Assembly: GCA_027484445.1 (NCBI GenBank)
Contig: JAIXSY010000044.1
Location: forward strand, 1 to 64,000
Direction of reading: 5' to 3'
From: Verrucomicrobiaceae bacterium
Lineage (GTDB): Bacteria > Verrucomicrobiota > Verrucomicrobiia > Verrucomicrobiales > Verrucomicrobiaceae
DNA length: 64,000 nucleotides
Shown in pieces: positions 51,806 through 59,875 of the stretch. The translations under genes and the position numbers were made by a program. Numbering within the stretch: position 1 is the stretch's first letter; each line of letters starts with the position of its first letter. The notes beneath the pieces were generated by a model. The model was given only the letters and a program-made list of their open reading frames with translations, was not told the DNA's origin and searched no databases.

Positions 51806-53371
51806 ATGACCTACAACGACCTTCAAAACCGAATCTGGAGCAATGCCCTTTCCAATTACCTTCGGACCTTTGTGGGAATTGGAGTCGGTCTTGTCACGTT
51901 TCGGCTACTCTATCAAGCGATGCCCAAGGAGTCCTTTGGATTTTGGTCTTTGCTCTGGAGTGTGTTCGGCTACGGCATTCTCTTGGATTTCGGCTTTGGC
52001 TTCGCTGCACAAAAGCGAGTAGCCGAGTTATCTGTCACCAAGGATTGGGCTCAGCTTAGCCGAGTGCTCAGCACCATTCTCTTTTTCTATTTCGGCATTG
52101 CCATCTTGTTGGCCAGCATTGTCGCCCTGGCTTCGAATCCAATCATTGAGCTCTTTGGTGTCTCTCCGAGTCACCGAGAGGAGTTTCGCCTGGCTATGAT
52201 TGTTTTTTTTGCCGCGATTGGCTTTGCCTTCCCTCTCGGCATCTTTCCAGAGATCCTACGCGGACAACAGCGCATTAGCCTAGCGAACAACATCATCACT
52301 CTCGCTTTGCTAGGACGTCTTTCTGTGATGATTTGGGCAGTCTATGCTCAGTGGAGCTTTTTAAGCATCATGATCACAGCACTTTTTTTCACGCTGGTTC
52401 CTGATCTTGTTTGTGCTTTCTTTGCCTTGAAGCACATGCCCGAAGTGCGACTGCGCCCGCAGTTTTTTTCGCGTGGAATGATGCGCGAAACCATGGCCTT
52501 TTCCATCTTCGCCTACATCAGCACAGCCACAAATCTGATTTTAGGAAAGACCGACCAACTCGTTCTTGGAGCCACACTTTCCGTCGGTGCTATCGCACTT
52601 TATCAAGCAGGTGCGAAGGTAGCTGAAATTTTCGCACAATTTACAAAGCAACTTCAAGACACGCTATCTCCAGCAGCTGCACATCTGCATGCGAGTGGCG
52701 ACCAAGACTCGATTCGAGATCTACTCAGACAGGGAACAAGGTGGAGTGCTCTCATTGCTACACCCCTCTATGTGTTTTGTGCTTTTGAAATGGAAAGAAT
52801 GTTATGGCTACTCACGGGTGAAGCTACAATCAGTCATGAAACAATAACTGTCGCTCAGATCCTGCTTTTTTGGTTTTATACCACCACACTGACTCACAGT
52901 GTCAGCAAACGCATCTACATGATGACCGGTCATGAGCGTCGATTGATGTGGCTAGGTGTGGGTGAAGCGGTTGCGAATCTTGGGCTAAGCATCGCTTTAG
53001 TGTTTGCATTTCGAAATGTTGCGAGTGTGGCCATTGGTTCTCTGATCCCAACTCTATTCTTCGGTTGGTTTAAACTTTGGCCATGGATGTCACGAGACAT
53101 TGGCATATCTCCTTTGCGACTGCTCCGAGAGTCGGTTCTCACACCAGCACTCTGCTCACTGCCAGCCGTCCTGGTGCTTGGCACGATGAATAATCTTCCC
53201 CAGCTTCAGAACAATTTGGTGCTCTCCACGCTATTGCCGACTGGCTTTGCTGCCACCCTGACGGCAATTGCTTTGTGGCACGTTGCGCTGAAGCCTGAGG
53301 AAAGAGTAGCTGTGCGACGTCGATTCAGTAAAAATCGTGTCGAATCCACAGAAGTCGCCTGCTGCATCTGA
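51806..53371 (+). CDS. Polysaccharide flippase (Wzx/MATE-type oligosaccharide exporter)
   Basis: 521 residues with about 12-14 hydrophobic segments, for example LRTFVGIGVGLVTFRLLY, VLSTILFFYFGIAILLASIVAL, LAMIVFFAAIGFAFPLGIF and FSIFAYISTATNLILGKTDQLVLG. The last is the typical Wzx block. It moves lipid-linked repeats across the inner membrane. The ATG at 51806 is preferred over a TTG at 51767 that overlaps the dyad. It is followed by two glycosyltransferase genes. Confidence 0.92.
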   Translation: MTYNDLQNRIWSNALSNYLRTFVGIGVGLVTFRLLYQAMPKESFGFWSLLWSVFGYGILLDFGFGFAAQKRVAELSVTKDWAQLSRVLSTILFFYFGIAILLASIVALASNPIIELFGVSPSHREEFRLAMIVFFAAIGFAFPLGIFPEILRGQQRISLANNIITLALLGRLSVMIWAVYAQWSFLSIMITALFFTLVPDLVCAFFALKHMPEVRLRPQFFSRGMMRETMAFSIFAYISTATNLILGKTDQLVLGATLSVGAIALYQAGAKVAEIFAQFTKQLQDTLSPAAAHLHASGDQDSIRDLLRQGTRWSALIATPLYVFCAFEMERMLWLLTGEATISHETITVAQILLFWFYTTTLTHSVSKRIYMMTGHERRLMWLGVGEAVANLGLSIALVFAFRNVASVAIGSLIPTLFFGWFKLWPWMSRDIGISPLRLLRESVLTPALCSLPAVLVLGTMNNLPQLQNNLVLSTLLPTGFAATLTAIALWHVALKPEERVAVRRRFSKNRVESTEVACCI

Positions 53372-53419
53372 TCAAAATTTGGTGCTACAACTGATTCACA
53401 GTTCAACCCACGATTGCCC

Positions 53420-54691
53420 ATGAAGGTTGCTCACATCCTACGGAAGTATGACCCAAATCAGTGGGGAGGGACAGAAACTGCCGTTTTGCGTCTCATCCAA
53501 GGACTGAATCAACATCAGATTACTTCCACCGTTCATGCGCCAAGGAGCACTTCCGAAAATGCAAATGATCCCCTTCAAGAGATAGGCACACGCGTGCAGC
53601 GTTATCGTGCGTTTGTACCTGTCAGTGGAATCTCGAAACAACAGTGCAACGAGCTCATTTCGTGGGGTGGAAACTTGTTTTCCTGGGAACTTTTTTTGCA
53701 CCTTCTTCAGGACTCCGGTGATGTGATTCATTCACATGCCATCAATCGAATCGCAGGCATTGGTCTTCGTGTAGCACGATGGAAGCGAATTCCTCACGTG
53801 GTTACTTTGCACGGGGGAGCCATGGACATACCAACTGAAGTTTCGGAAAAACTTACAGAACCCCTTCAAGGAGGATGGGAGTGGGGAAAAGCTTTGGGGG
53901 CTCTAGTTCAGAGTCGTCGTGTGCTCGAAATCACAGATGCCATTTTCACCTGCAATCCTCAAGAAGCTCGCCTGTTGCAAGCAAGGTATCCACAACAGCG
54001 CATCATGGTCCAACCACACAGTGTGCCAGCATCACACTATGCTCAAGATCATCGCGACTCTGCTCTACGGGCATTTCCACAAATTGCAGGACGCGATCTC
54101 CTCATTAAAGTGGCACGCCTCGATCCTGCCAAAAACTTACCCTGGTTAGTCCGTCAGTTGCCAGAAATCAAAAGACGTCATCCCAATGCTATGCTTGCTC
54201 TCGTGGGGGCTGAGACCACGCAAAGCGTTGTTGAAGAACTCAAACAGACAATTACTCAACTTGGACTTGAAAATGATGTATTGCTTACAGGGGGCCTAAC
54301 CTCAGGTTCCCCCGAGCTGATAGGACTGATTCAGCAAGCTCGGATTTTTGTTCTGTGCAGCACAGCTGAACCTTTTGGCATCGTGATTCTTGAAGCCTGG
54401 GCAGCAGGAACGCCAGTGATTGCCTCTCGAACCTCAGGACCAATCGCATTGATCGAACCAGGAAGAACAGGATTACTCTTCGATCTCGAAAAGCCCAACG
54501 AATTTCATCAAGCCATTGACTCCGTTCTCCTCCATTCAGATCAGGCTCTTCACTTGAGGAATGAAGCACAAAGTCACGTTCTTGCCCAGTTTGATGTTCC
54601 TCAGGTCGCTTCCAGAGTCGCGAAAGTTTATGAGGAGCTGAAATCCAGAACTGAACAAACAACCTTTCAGAAAGCCTACGCTCTGCCATGA
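53420..54691 (+). CDS. Glycosyltransferase family 4
   Basis: 423 residues. MKVAHILRKYDPNQWGGTETAVLRLIQGL has the Gly-rich N-terminal loop. VVTLHGGAMDIP, LIKVARLDPAKNLPWLVRQL and ARIFVLCSTAEPFGIVILEAWAAGTPVIASRTSGP form the donor domain with the EX7E motif. Its stop overlaps the next ATG by four bases. Immediately upstream, 53404-53417 resembles a half dyad (AACCC-ACGATTGC) without the GGGGA arm. Confidence 0.93.
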   Translation: MKVAHILRKYDPNQWGGTETAVLRLIQGLNQHQITSTVHAPRSTSENANDPLQEIGTRVQRYRAFVPVSGISKQQCNELISWGGNLFSWELFLHLLQDSGDVIHSHAINRIAGIGLRVARWKRIPHVVTLHGGAMDIPTEVSEKLTEPLQGGWEWGKALGALVQSRRVLEITDAIFTCNPQEARLLQARYPQQRIMVQPHSVPASHYAQDHRDSALRAFPQIAGRDLLIKVARLDPAKNLPWLVRQLPEIKRRHPNAMLALVGAETTQSVVEELKQTITQLGLENDVLLTGGLTSGSPELIGLIQQARIFVLCSTAEPFGIVILEAWAAGTPVIASRTSGPIALIEPGRTGLLFDLEKPNEFHQAIDSVLLHSDQALHLRNEAQSHVLAQFDVPQVASRVAKVYEELKSRTEQTTFQKAYALP

Positions 54692-55539
54692 CATCGCCCG
54701 TGATTAGCATCGTCATGCGTTCATACAATGAAGCTTGGGCGCTTCAGGAAACGTTGCCTGCTCTTGCAAACCAAGACTATCCAAATGTAGAACTCATTGT
54801 CATCGATAGTGGGAGCACAGATGGTTCCCAAGAGCTCATTCTCGCAGCCAAGCCGGCACACTTTGTTCAAATCACTCCGCAGGAATACAACCCCAGTCGA
54901 GTTATGAATCATGGCATGAGACTGGCTCGAGGTGAAAGAGTTTTATTCTTGAATGCAGACGCTACCCCACAAGGCCCAAATTGGTTAAGACCCTTGGCAG
55001 ATGCTCTGATCGACGAAACCGTGGCTGCATGTTTTGGACGTCAAATACCTCGACCTGATTGTCAGGCCGTGTTTGCCTGCGATTATGATCGGTGTTTTGG
55101 AGCGAAGCGTGAATCAGCCAACTGGAAGCACTTTTTCAGCATGGTCAGCAGCGGATTGAGAAAAGACATATGGGCGAAGCGAGGCTTTCGAGAAGATTTG
55201 CAATATGCAGAAGATGATGAATACACCCGGTGGTGCATCGCTCAGGGATACCACGTGCAATACGTGCCTGAGTCAGTAGCCATGCACAGTCACAACTACT
55301 CGCCTCAGCAAGCTCGCAAACGCGCACAAGGCGACGCACGAGCTCTAGCTCAATCGGGAAGTGTCACGCATCGTGACAAAAGCTGGCTTAAAACGGTTGC
55401 TCTAGGTTTTCTGAATGATCTCCGTCACGACATCATTTGGCTGAGACGAAATGATCGCTTGTCAGAATTACCTCATGCCATGTGCATCCGCTGGAACCAG
55501 AGGATTGGTAAATACGACGGCTTTGTGAAGATCAACTGA
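54688..55539 (+). CDS. Glycosyltransferase family 2
   Basis: 283 residues, GT-A fold. VISIVMRSYNEAWALQETLPALANQDYPNVELIVIDSGSTDGSQEL opens the nucleotide-binding half. LARGERVLFLNADATPQGPNWLRPL carries the DxD-like metal site. DLQYAEDDEYTRWCIAQGY holds the catalytic base region. It is related to rhamnosyltransferase-type GT2 enzymes. Overlaps the previous gene by ATGA and, tail to tail, the kinase gene by eight bases. Confidence 0.93.
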   Translation: MTSPVISIVMRSYNEAWALQETLPALANQDYPNVELIVIDSGSTDGSQELILAAKPAHFVQITPQEYNPSRVMNHGMRLARGERVLFLNADATPQGPNWLRPLADALIDETVAACFGRQIPRPDCQAVFACDYDRCFGAKRESANWKHFFSMVSSGLRKDIWAKRGFREDLQYAEDDEYTRWCIAQGYHVQYVPESVAMHSHNYSPQQARKRAQGDARALAQSGSVTHRDKSWLKTVALGFLNDLRHDIIWLRRNDRLSELPHAMCIRWNQRIGKYDGFVKIN

Positions 55540-57367
55540 GTCCAACAGAAGCCTCGATCGCTTTGCGCAGATCAACGGGTCTCACAGGAGATGCCAAGGC
55601 CACATCAACTAGATCCTCTTGATGCTGCTTAGGGTCAGCATTCAAAAGTATGATGCGTGCCGATGACAAAGACTGCTTCACAGCTTGCAGTTGACCTCTG
55701 GAAGTGAATTGAGCATCCAAGACGGCGAGCATCACTGACGAAGCCTTGGGCAAAGCAAGAATTTGTTCAAGTGATTGAACTGGCTTCACCGTCAGTCCAA
55801 GCTTTTCAATCACTCGTGTTGCCACCAATGAAGTCATGGAATCATCCGTCCAAATCACAACTGTGCGGCCAATCTCAGGGGTATCGTTGGCAAAAGACTC
55901 AACCGGCACAATAACCACAAAACTGCTACCTTTCCCAAGTTCAGACTCGACCCTGAGTTGGCCTTTCATAGCCTCGCAAAGGCGTTTGCTCAAAGCCAAA
56001 CCCATTCCCGTGCCTCCGTGTCGACGTGTCGTACTGCCATCAACTTGGAAAAGAGGTTGGAAAAGCTGCGCGATCTGGTCCGAAGGAATGCCTATCCCTG
56101 TGTCTTTAATTTCGAAATGAAGACTTCCTGCCGAGCCCTCCTGATGTGACGTGACTTTGAGCTGTATTCTTCCGAAGTCAGTGAATTTGATCGCATTATC
56201 GAGCAACTGAGAAAGAACTTGTCGCAAAAAGACAACATGCCCCGTGAATTTCGGTGGTGTTTCTTCAGAAATGCTAAGTTCAAGGTCAAGACCTTTCCTG
56301 GTGAGATCTGCTTCATGTGACTGAACAATATCATGCAGCAGTGACTGGACGGAGACTTCCTCCAGCTCTTGGACAGCACGCGTCGAATCAAGCTGACTGA
56401 ATTGCAAAATGCTCGTCAAAGTCGCAAGCAAGGATTCCCCAGAGGTGGACAAGGTCTTGAGCATCTCACGCTGGTGATTATCTAGCTGCGTCTCAGAAAG
56501 CATGGAGCTCATACCAAGAACTGCATTCAGCGGTGTTCTTAACTCATGACTCATTGCCCCAAGAAAATCAGCTTTGACTCGTTCAGCAGCAGCGGCAGCA
56601 TCGGAGGCTTTCAAAAACTCAGCCAGTGACCTTTGTAAACGGCGATGATACCAAGACATCCAAGCACTAGCCATGTAGGCTAAACATATGACACCCACAG
56701 TGCTCAAGGAGGACAAGTGCGTGAGAGCTGAGCGCTGCAGCTCGTAATCTTCCAAAGACATATCCACTCCCGCTGCGGCGACTAAGGTTCCATTTTCGTC
56801 AAAAATAGGCGCATAGCCACTCATGAATGTGCCCCAGCGATCTGTATAAGGTTCATCGTCCACACGAGCGAGGCCTGTTTGCAGCACACGCACTAATGTG
56901 CGGCTTGCCTGCTCGTAAACTTCGCTCAACTTTGCGCGGTCATTGACACCGTCTTTGTCGGAGTCCCCTTCAGGCGTAGTATCAATCACAAAACGCACTT
57001 GTTCACCCTCGAGACGGCAAGTGTAGGCAAACTTGATCATTCGTTGCGGATCAACAGCGATCTTGGCTTGAACCAACCTCATCACCTGCTCGTGATAAGC
57101 TATCGACAAATCTTGTTCGGGGATGCGAAGCAGTTCATGCGAAGGTACATCCACTGACTTCGCAAGAACACGAGCGGCACTGAGCAGATGCTCCTGAATC
57201 CCATCTTTTAAGATTTTATCAGCTCGGCGGTGCATGTTCCAAATTGCAATCGTCAATGGGGTCAAAATCACCAAAAAAGTGATCAACCCAATTTGAAAAG
57301 GTCGCCAGTGAATCCATGGAGCATCGGCGCGATGCGATAGAGTTGAATTGGAACGATATGAAAACAC
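55532..57367 (-). CDS. Membrane sensor histidine kinase with degenerate receiver
   Basis: 611 residues from a GTG start. TM1 about 26-44. A periplasmic Cache-like sensor (about 45-220) has YTDRWGTFMSGYAPIFDENGTLVAAAGVDMS. TM2 is about 222-240. HisKA has H274 in MSHELRTPLNAVLG, and the HATPase shows DNAIKF and GGTGMGLALSKRL. The C-terminal 115 residues look like a receiver (VVIWTDDSMTSLVATRVIEKLG, LAVLDAQF), but the conserved Lys is Arg (SPVRPVD) and the active site is poorly kept. It is divergent from the glycosyltransferase at 57529 and has its own dyad. Likely an EPS regulator. Confidence 0.92.
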   Translation of the reverse strand: MFSYRSNSTLSHRADAPWIHWRPFQIGLITFLVILTPLTIAIWNMHRRADKILKDGIQEHLLSAARVLAKSVDVPSHELLRIPEQDLSIAYHEQVMRLVQAKIAVDPQRMIKFAYTCRLEGEQVRFVIDTTPEGDSDKDGVNDRAKLSEVYEQASRTLVRVLQTGLARVDDEPYTDRWGTFMSGYAPIFDENGTLVAAAGVDMSLEDYELQRSALTHLSSLSTVGVICLAYMASAWMSWYHRRLQRSLAEFLKASDAAAAAERVKADFLGAMSHELRTPLNAVLGMSSMLSETQLDNHQREMLKTLSTSGESLLATLTSILQFSQLDSTRAVQELEEVSVQSLLHDIVQSHEADLTRKGLDLELSISEETPPKFTGHVVFLRQVLSQLLDNAIKFTDFGRIQLKVTSHQEGSAGSLHFEIKDTGIGIPSDQIAQLFQPLFQVDGSTTRRHGGTGMGLALSKRLCEAMKGQLRVESELGKGSSFVVIVPVESFANDTPEIGRTVVIWTDDSMTSLVATRVIEKLGLTVKPVQSLEQILALPKASSVMLAVLDAQFTSRGQLQAVKQSLSSARIILLNADPKQHQEDLVDVALASPVRPVDLRKAIEASVGLS

Positions 57368-57426
57368 GTGGATCGGTTAGGGATGACAAAGATAGCAGAT
57401 GTCGGTCACCTTGCCGTTCTTTGAGG

Positions 57427-57444
57427 TCCCCGCAATTAGGGGGA
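57427..57444 (-). promoter_or_regulatory. EPS dyad site 4 (for the sensor kinase)
   Basis: On the minus strand TCCCC-CTAATTGC-GGGGA; the arms are perfect inverted repeats. It ends 59 bp before the GTG of the kinase gene. Its TTGCGGGGA half points to the kinase, as in the other sites. Confidence 0.75.
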
Positions 57445-57462
57445 CATTGGCATTCAGGCAGG

Positions 57463-57480
57463 AACCCACAGTTGCGGGGA
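57463..57480 (+). promoter_or_regulatory. EPS dyad site 5
   Basis: AACCC-ACAGTTGC-GGGGA, ending 48 bp before the glycosyltransferase ATG at 57529. Centre-to-centre distance to site 4 is 36 bp, so both could be bound on nearly the same DNA face. Confidence 0.75.
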
Positions 57481-57528
57481 ATGACCCTTCTCATGATTTC
57501 GGCAAGATGGAAAGCGAAAGCCAATCCT

Positions 57529-58743
57529 ATGCGCATCCTGACTCTCACGAATCTCTATCCTCCCTTCTACGTGGGCGGATATGAACTTCGCTGTGCTGCA
57601 ATTACAGAAGCTCTGAGGCAACGTGGACACAAGATTCATGTTCTCACGAGCAATCATGGGCTCGACCAACACACCGCACCGCCAGATCAGCTCCACGTTC
57701 AGCGTTCGCTGAGGATTCATGGTTACTATGGTCACCCATGGCTTAATCTCAGACGGCTGCAGCACCTAGAAGCTCACAACAATCAGATCCTTCGTGAGAC
57801 AATAACCTCCTTCCAGCCTGAGGTCGTTCATGTGTGGTGCATGAATGGAATCTCCAAATCATTGTGTCTCACTCTACAACAACTCGGAATTCCTACCGTC
57901 TATGATGTAAGCGATCACTGGATCTTACGCAGCCTGAAAGCCGATGTTTGGCTGGATTGGTGGAATCGCAGCGAGGGATCTTTAGGTTCAAGAGTGCAAC
58001 GCACGATCTGGTCGTTGCTTGGCCTCCGCAAAAAACTACATGCACTGGCACCGACAAACCCAGTCGGCGACATCCGTTTTTCTCGCCTCTACTTTACTAG
58101 TGCACGACTTCGAGAGCTGACCGCTGAACAGGGATACCAGGTTCAACACGGGGCCATCATTCACTGCCCTGTCGATACCGATCTTTTTTATGGTGAACCA
58201 GTGCATCGGCAGCCTCGGAGCTGGCTTTGGGTGGGACGTCTGGCTGAAGACAAAGGGATTCACACCGCGCTCAAAGCTTTGGCTAGATTGGGAGATCGTT
58301 TTCAAGGCGAATTGCACATCTACGGCAAAGGCGAATCAGGTTATGTAGCTGAACTCCAAACCTATGCCTCGGAACACAAGCTTCCGGTATCATGGCATTC
58401 TGCCACACCCGATCAAATGCCTGACGTGTATCGAAACCATGATGCCCTGCTTTTTACTTCAGAGTGGGAAGAACCCTTCGCTCTTACGCCTCTCGAAGCC
58501 ATGAGCTGTGGGTTGCCCGTCATTGGAACCATGACAGGCGGCAGTCGTGAGCTATTTAGACACGGCGAAAACGCCCTGACTTATGATGCGGGTGATGCCC
58601 AGCAACTGGCAGATCGAATTCTAACTTTGCAGACTCAAAGCGAACTGCGGTCCAAGATAGCTTCGATAGGCCATCAGGAAGTGCGCACTCGCTTTGCTAT
58701 GAAGCCAATCGTTGACCAAGTAGAAGACTTTTTGAGCGCATGA
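57529..58743 (+). CDS. Glycosyltransferase family 4
   Basis: 404 residues from the ATG at 57529 (MRILTLTNLYPPFYVGGYELRC), which is where the GT4 fold begins. WLWVGRLAEDKGIHTALKALARLGDR, LHIYGKGESGYV, and LFTSEWEEPFALTPLEAMSCGLPVIGTMTGGSRELF give the donor-binding domain. The stop overlaps the next start (ATGA). Confidence 0.93.
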   Translation: MRILTLTNLYPPFYVGGYELRCAAITEALRQRGHKIHVLTSNHGLDQHTAPPDQLHVQRSLRIHGYYGHPWLNLRRLQHLEAHNNQILRETITSFQPEVVHVWCMNGISKSLCLTLQQLGIPTVYDVSDHWILRSLKADVWLDWWNRSEGSLGSRVQRTIWSLLGLRKKLHALAPTNPVGDIRFSRLYFTSARLRELTAEQGYQVQHGAIIHCPVDTDLFYGEPVHRQPRSWLWVGRLAEDKGIHTALKALARLGDRFQGELHIYGKGESGYVAELQTYASEHKLPVSWHSATPDQMPDVYRNHDALLFTSEWEEPFALTPLEAMSCGLPVIGTMTGGSRELFRHGENALTYDAGDAQQLADRILTLQTQSELRSKIASIGHQEVRTRFAMKPIVDQVEDFLSA

Positions 58744-59780
58744 ACAGACGCTTCACCCTTGATGGCAGCGATGCACTAGAACAGCATCTCTCTGAAGTCT
58801 GCAATCTAGTGGCTGATGGGATTCGCAGTTTCGTGCCATTGTCCAAACTACAAGGGATTGCACTAGCAGGCGGTTATGGTCGTGGTGAAGGAGGCGTCTT
58901 GCGATCTGATGATGGAGACCACCCTTACAACGATCTAGAGTTTTTTGTTTTCATCCAAGGGAGCCTCTGGAAAAACGAAAAACAATATCAGCCCCTTCTC
59001 ATCGAATTAGGCGAACGCCTAACACCAATCGCTGGTATCGAAGTAGAATTTAAAATCATCTCCGCCTCTTCCTTTCGCAGAGCGAAACCGAGCATGTTTT
59101 ATTATGACCTAATCATGGGACATCGCTGGTTGGTGGGTGATGATGGTTTGCTCAAAGACTGTCAGCACCACCAGGATTCATCGCGGATACCGCTTCACGA
59201 AGTCACAAGGCTACTTTTCAATCGATGCTCTGGACTTCTCTTTGCAAAGAGCAGGTTGCAACAAACTCATTTTTCGACAGCAGACGCCGACTTTGTTTAC
59301 CGAAACATAGCCAAGGCACAGTTGGCACTCGGAGATGCAGATCTGGCGGCAAAGGGAAAATATCACTGGAGTTGCCTCGAACGTCATCAACGGCTTGAGG
59401 CGGAGGATGCGATACGCTATCACCACGCCAAAGGGGTAGAGTTCAAGCTTCACCCCCATCGGAGTCTTTATTCAAAGAAGGAGTTGCATATTCTTCACGA
59501 TGAAATCTCTGCTTTGGCAGAATCCTGCTTTTTGAGGATCGAGTCTCAACGGCTGTCCAAGGTATTCAGCTCCGCCAAAGAATATGCGGCTAGCAAGATC
59601 AACAAATGCCCTGAGCAGCCCATCTGGAAGAACATTCTACACCACGTCCGCCTTCGTCAACTGAAGCGCATCACACGTCATCCGCGAGAGGCACTGCTGC
59701 ATCAGCTTTGTGAAGGGCTATGGTCAACGGGCCAAGTCAATATCACAGAGTATTTGAAGCTTTGGCATCGATTCAACTAA
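58740..59780 (+). CDS. Nucleotidyltransferase-fold protein of unknown role
   Basis: 346 residues. LQGIALAGGYGRGEGGV (about 38-53) followed by YNDLEFFVFIQG matches the GS/GG-x9-D-x-D/E signature of the DNA polymerase-beta-type nucleotidyltransferase fold. The rest is helical with no family I recognise. FYYDLIMGHRWLVGDDG and RCSGLLFAKSRL are possible substrate-domain blocks. It is coupled to the preceding GT4 gene, so it may modify or regulate a glycosyltransferase or sugar intermediate. This is inference. Confidence 0.7.
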   Translation: MNRRFTLDGSDALEQHLSEVCNLVADGIRSFVPLSKLQGIALAGGYGRGEGGVLRSDDGDHPYNDLEFFVFIQGSLWKNEKQYQPLLIELGERLTPIAGIEVEFKIISASSFRRAKPSMFYYDLIMGHRWLVGDDGLLKDCQHHQDSSRIPLHEVTRLLFNRCSGLLFAKSRLQQTHFSTADADFVYRNIAKAQLALGDADLAAKGKYHWSCLERHQRLEAEDAIRYHHAKGVEFKLHPHRSLYSKKELHILHDEISALAESCFLRIESQRLSKVFSSAKEYAASKINKCPEQPIWKNILHHVRLRQLKRITRHPREALLHQLCEGLWSTGQVNITEYLKLWHRFN

Positions 59781-59816
59781 ACCTCTTGGATTGAGCCCGT
59801 GACTTCGAACAGCCAT

Positions 59817-59834
59817 ACCCCCCACTTGCGGGCG
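59817..59834 (+). promoter_or_regulatory. EPS dyad site 6
   Basis: ACCCC-CCACTTGC-GGGCG, one base off in the right arm, ending 41 bp before the ATG at 59876. Confidence 0.65.
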
Positions 59835-59875
59835 ATGCAGTCTCTTTGATTGAGAGCTTATTGGTTCGTCATCGC

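Noticed and set aside
53404..53421. AACCC-ACGATTGC before the GT4 gene at 53420 as an EPS dyad
   Set aside because: The left arm and centre fit, but the GGGGA arm is missing and it would overlap the start codon; at best it is a decayed copy.
54285..54312. GGGG...CCCC inverted repeat in the GT4 gene
   Set aside because: The arms are in the opposite order to the dyad and it lies in coding sequence; probably chance.
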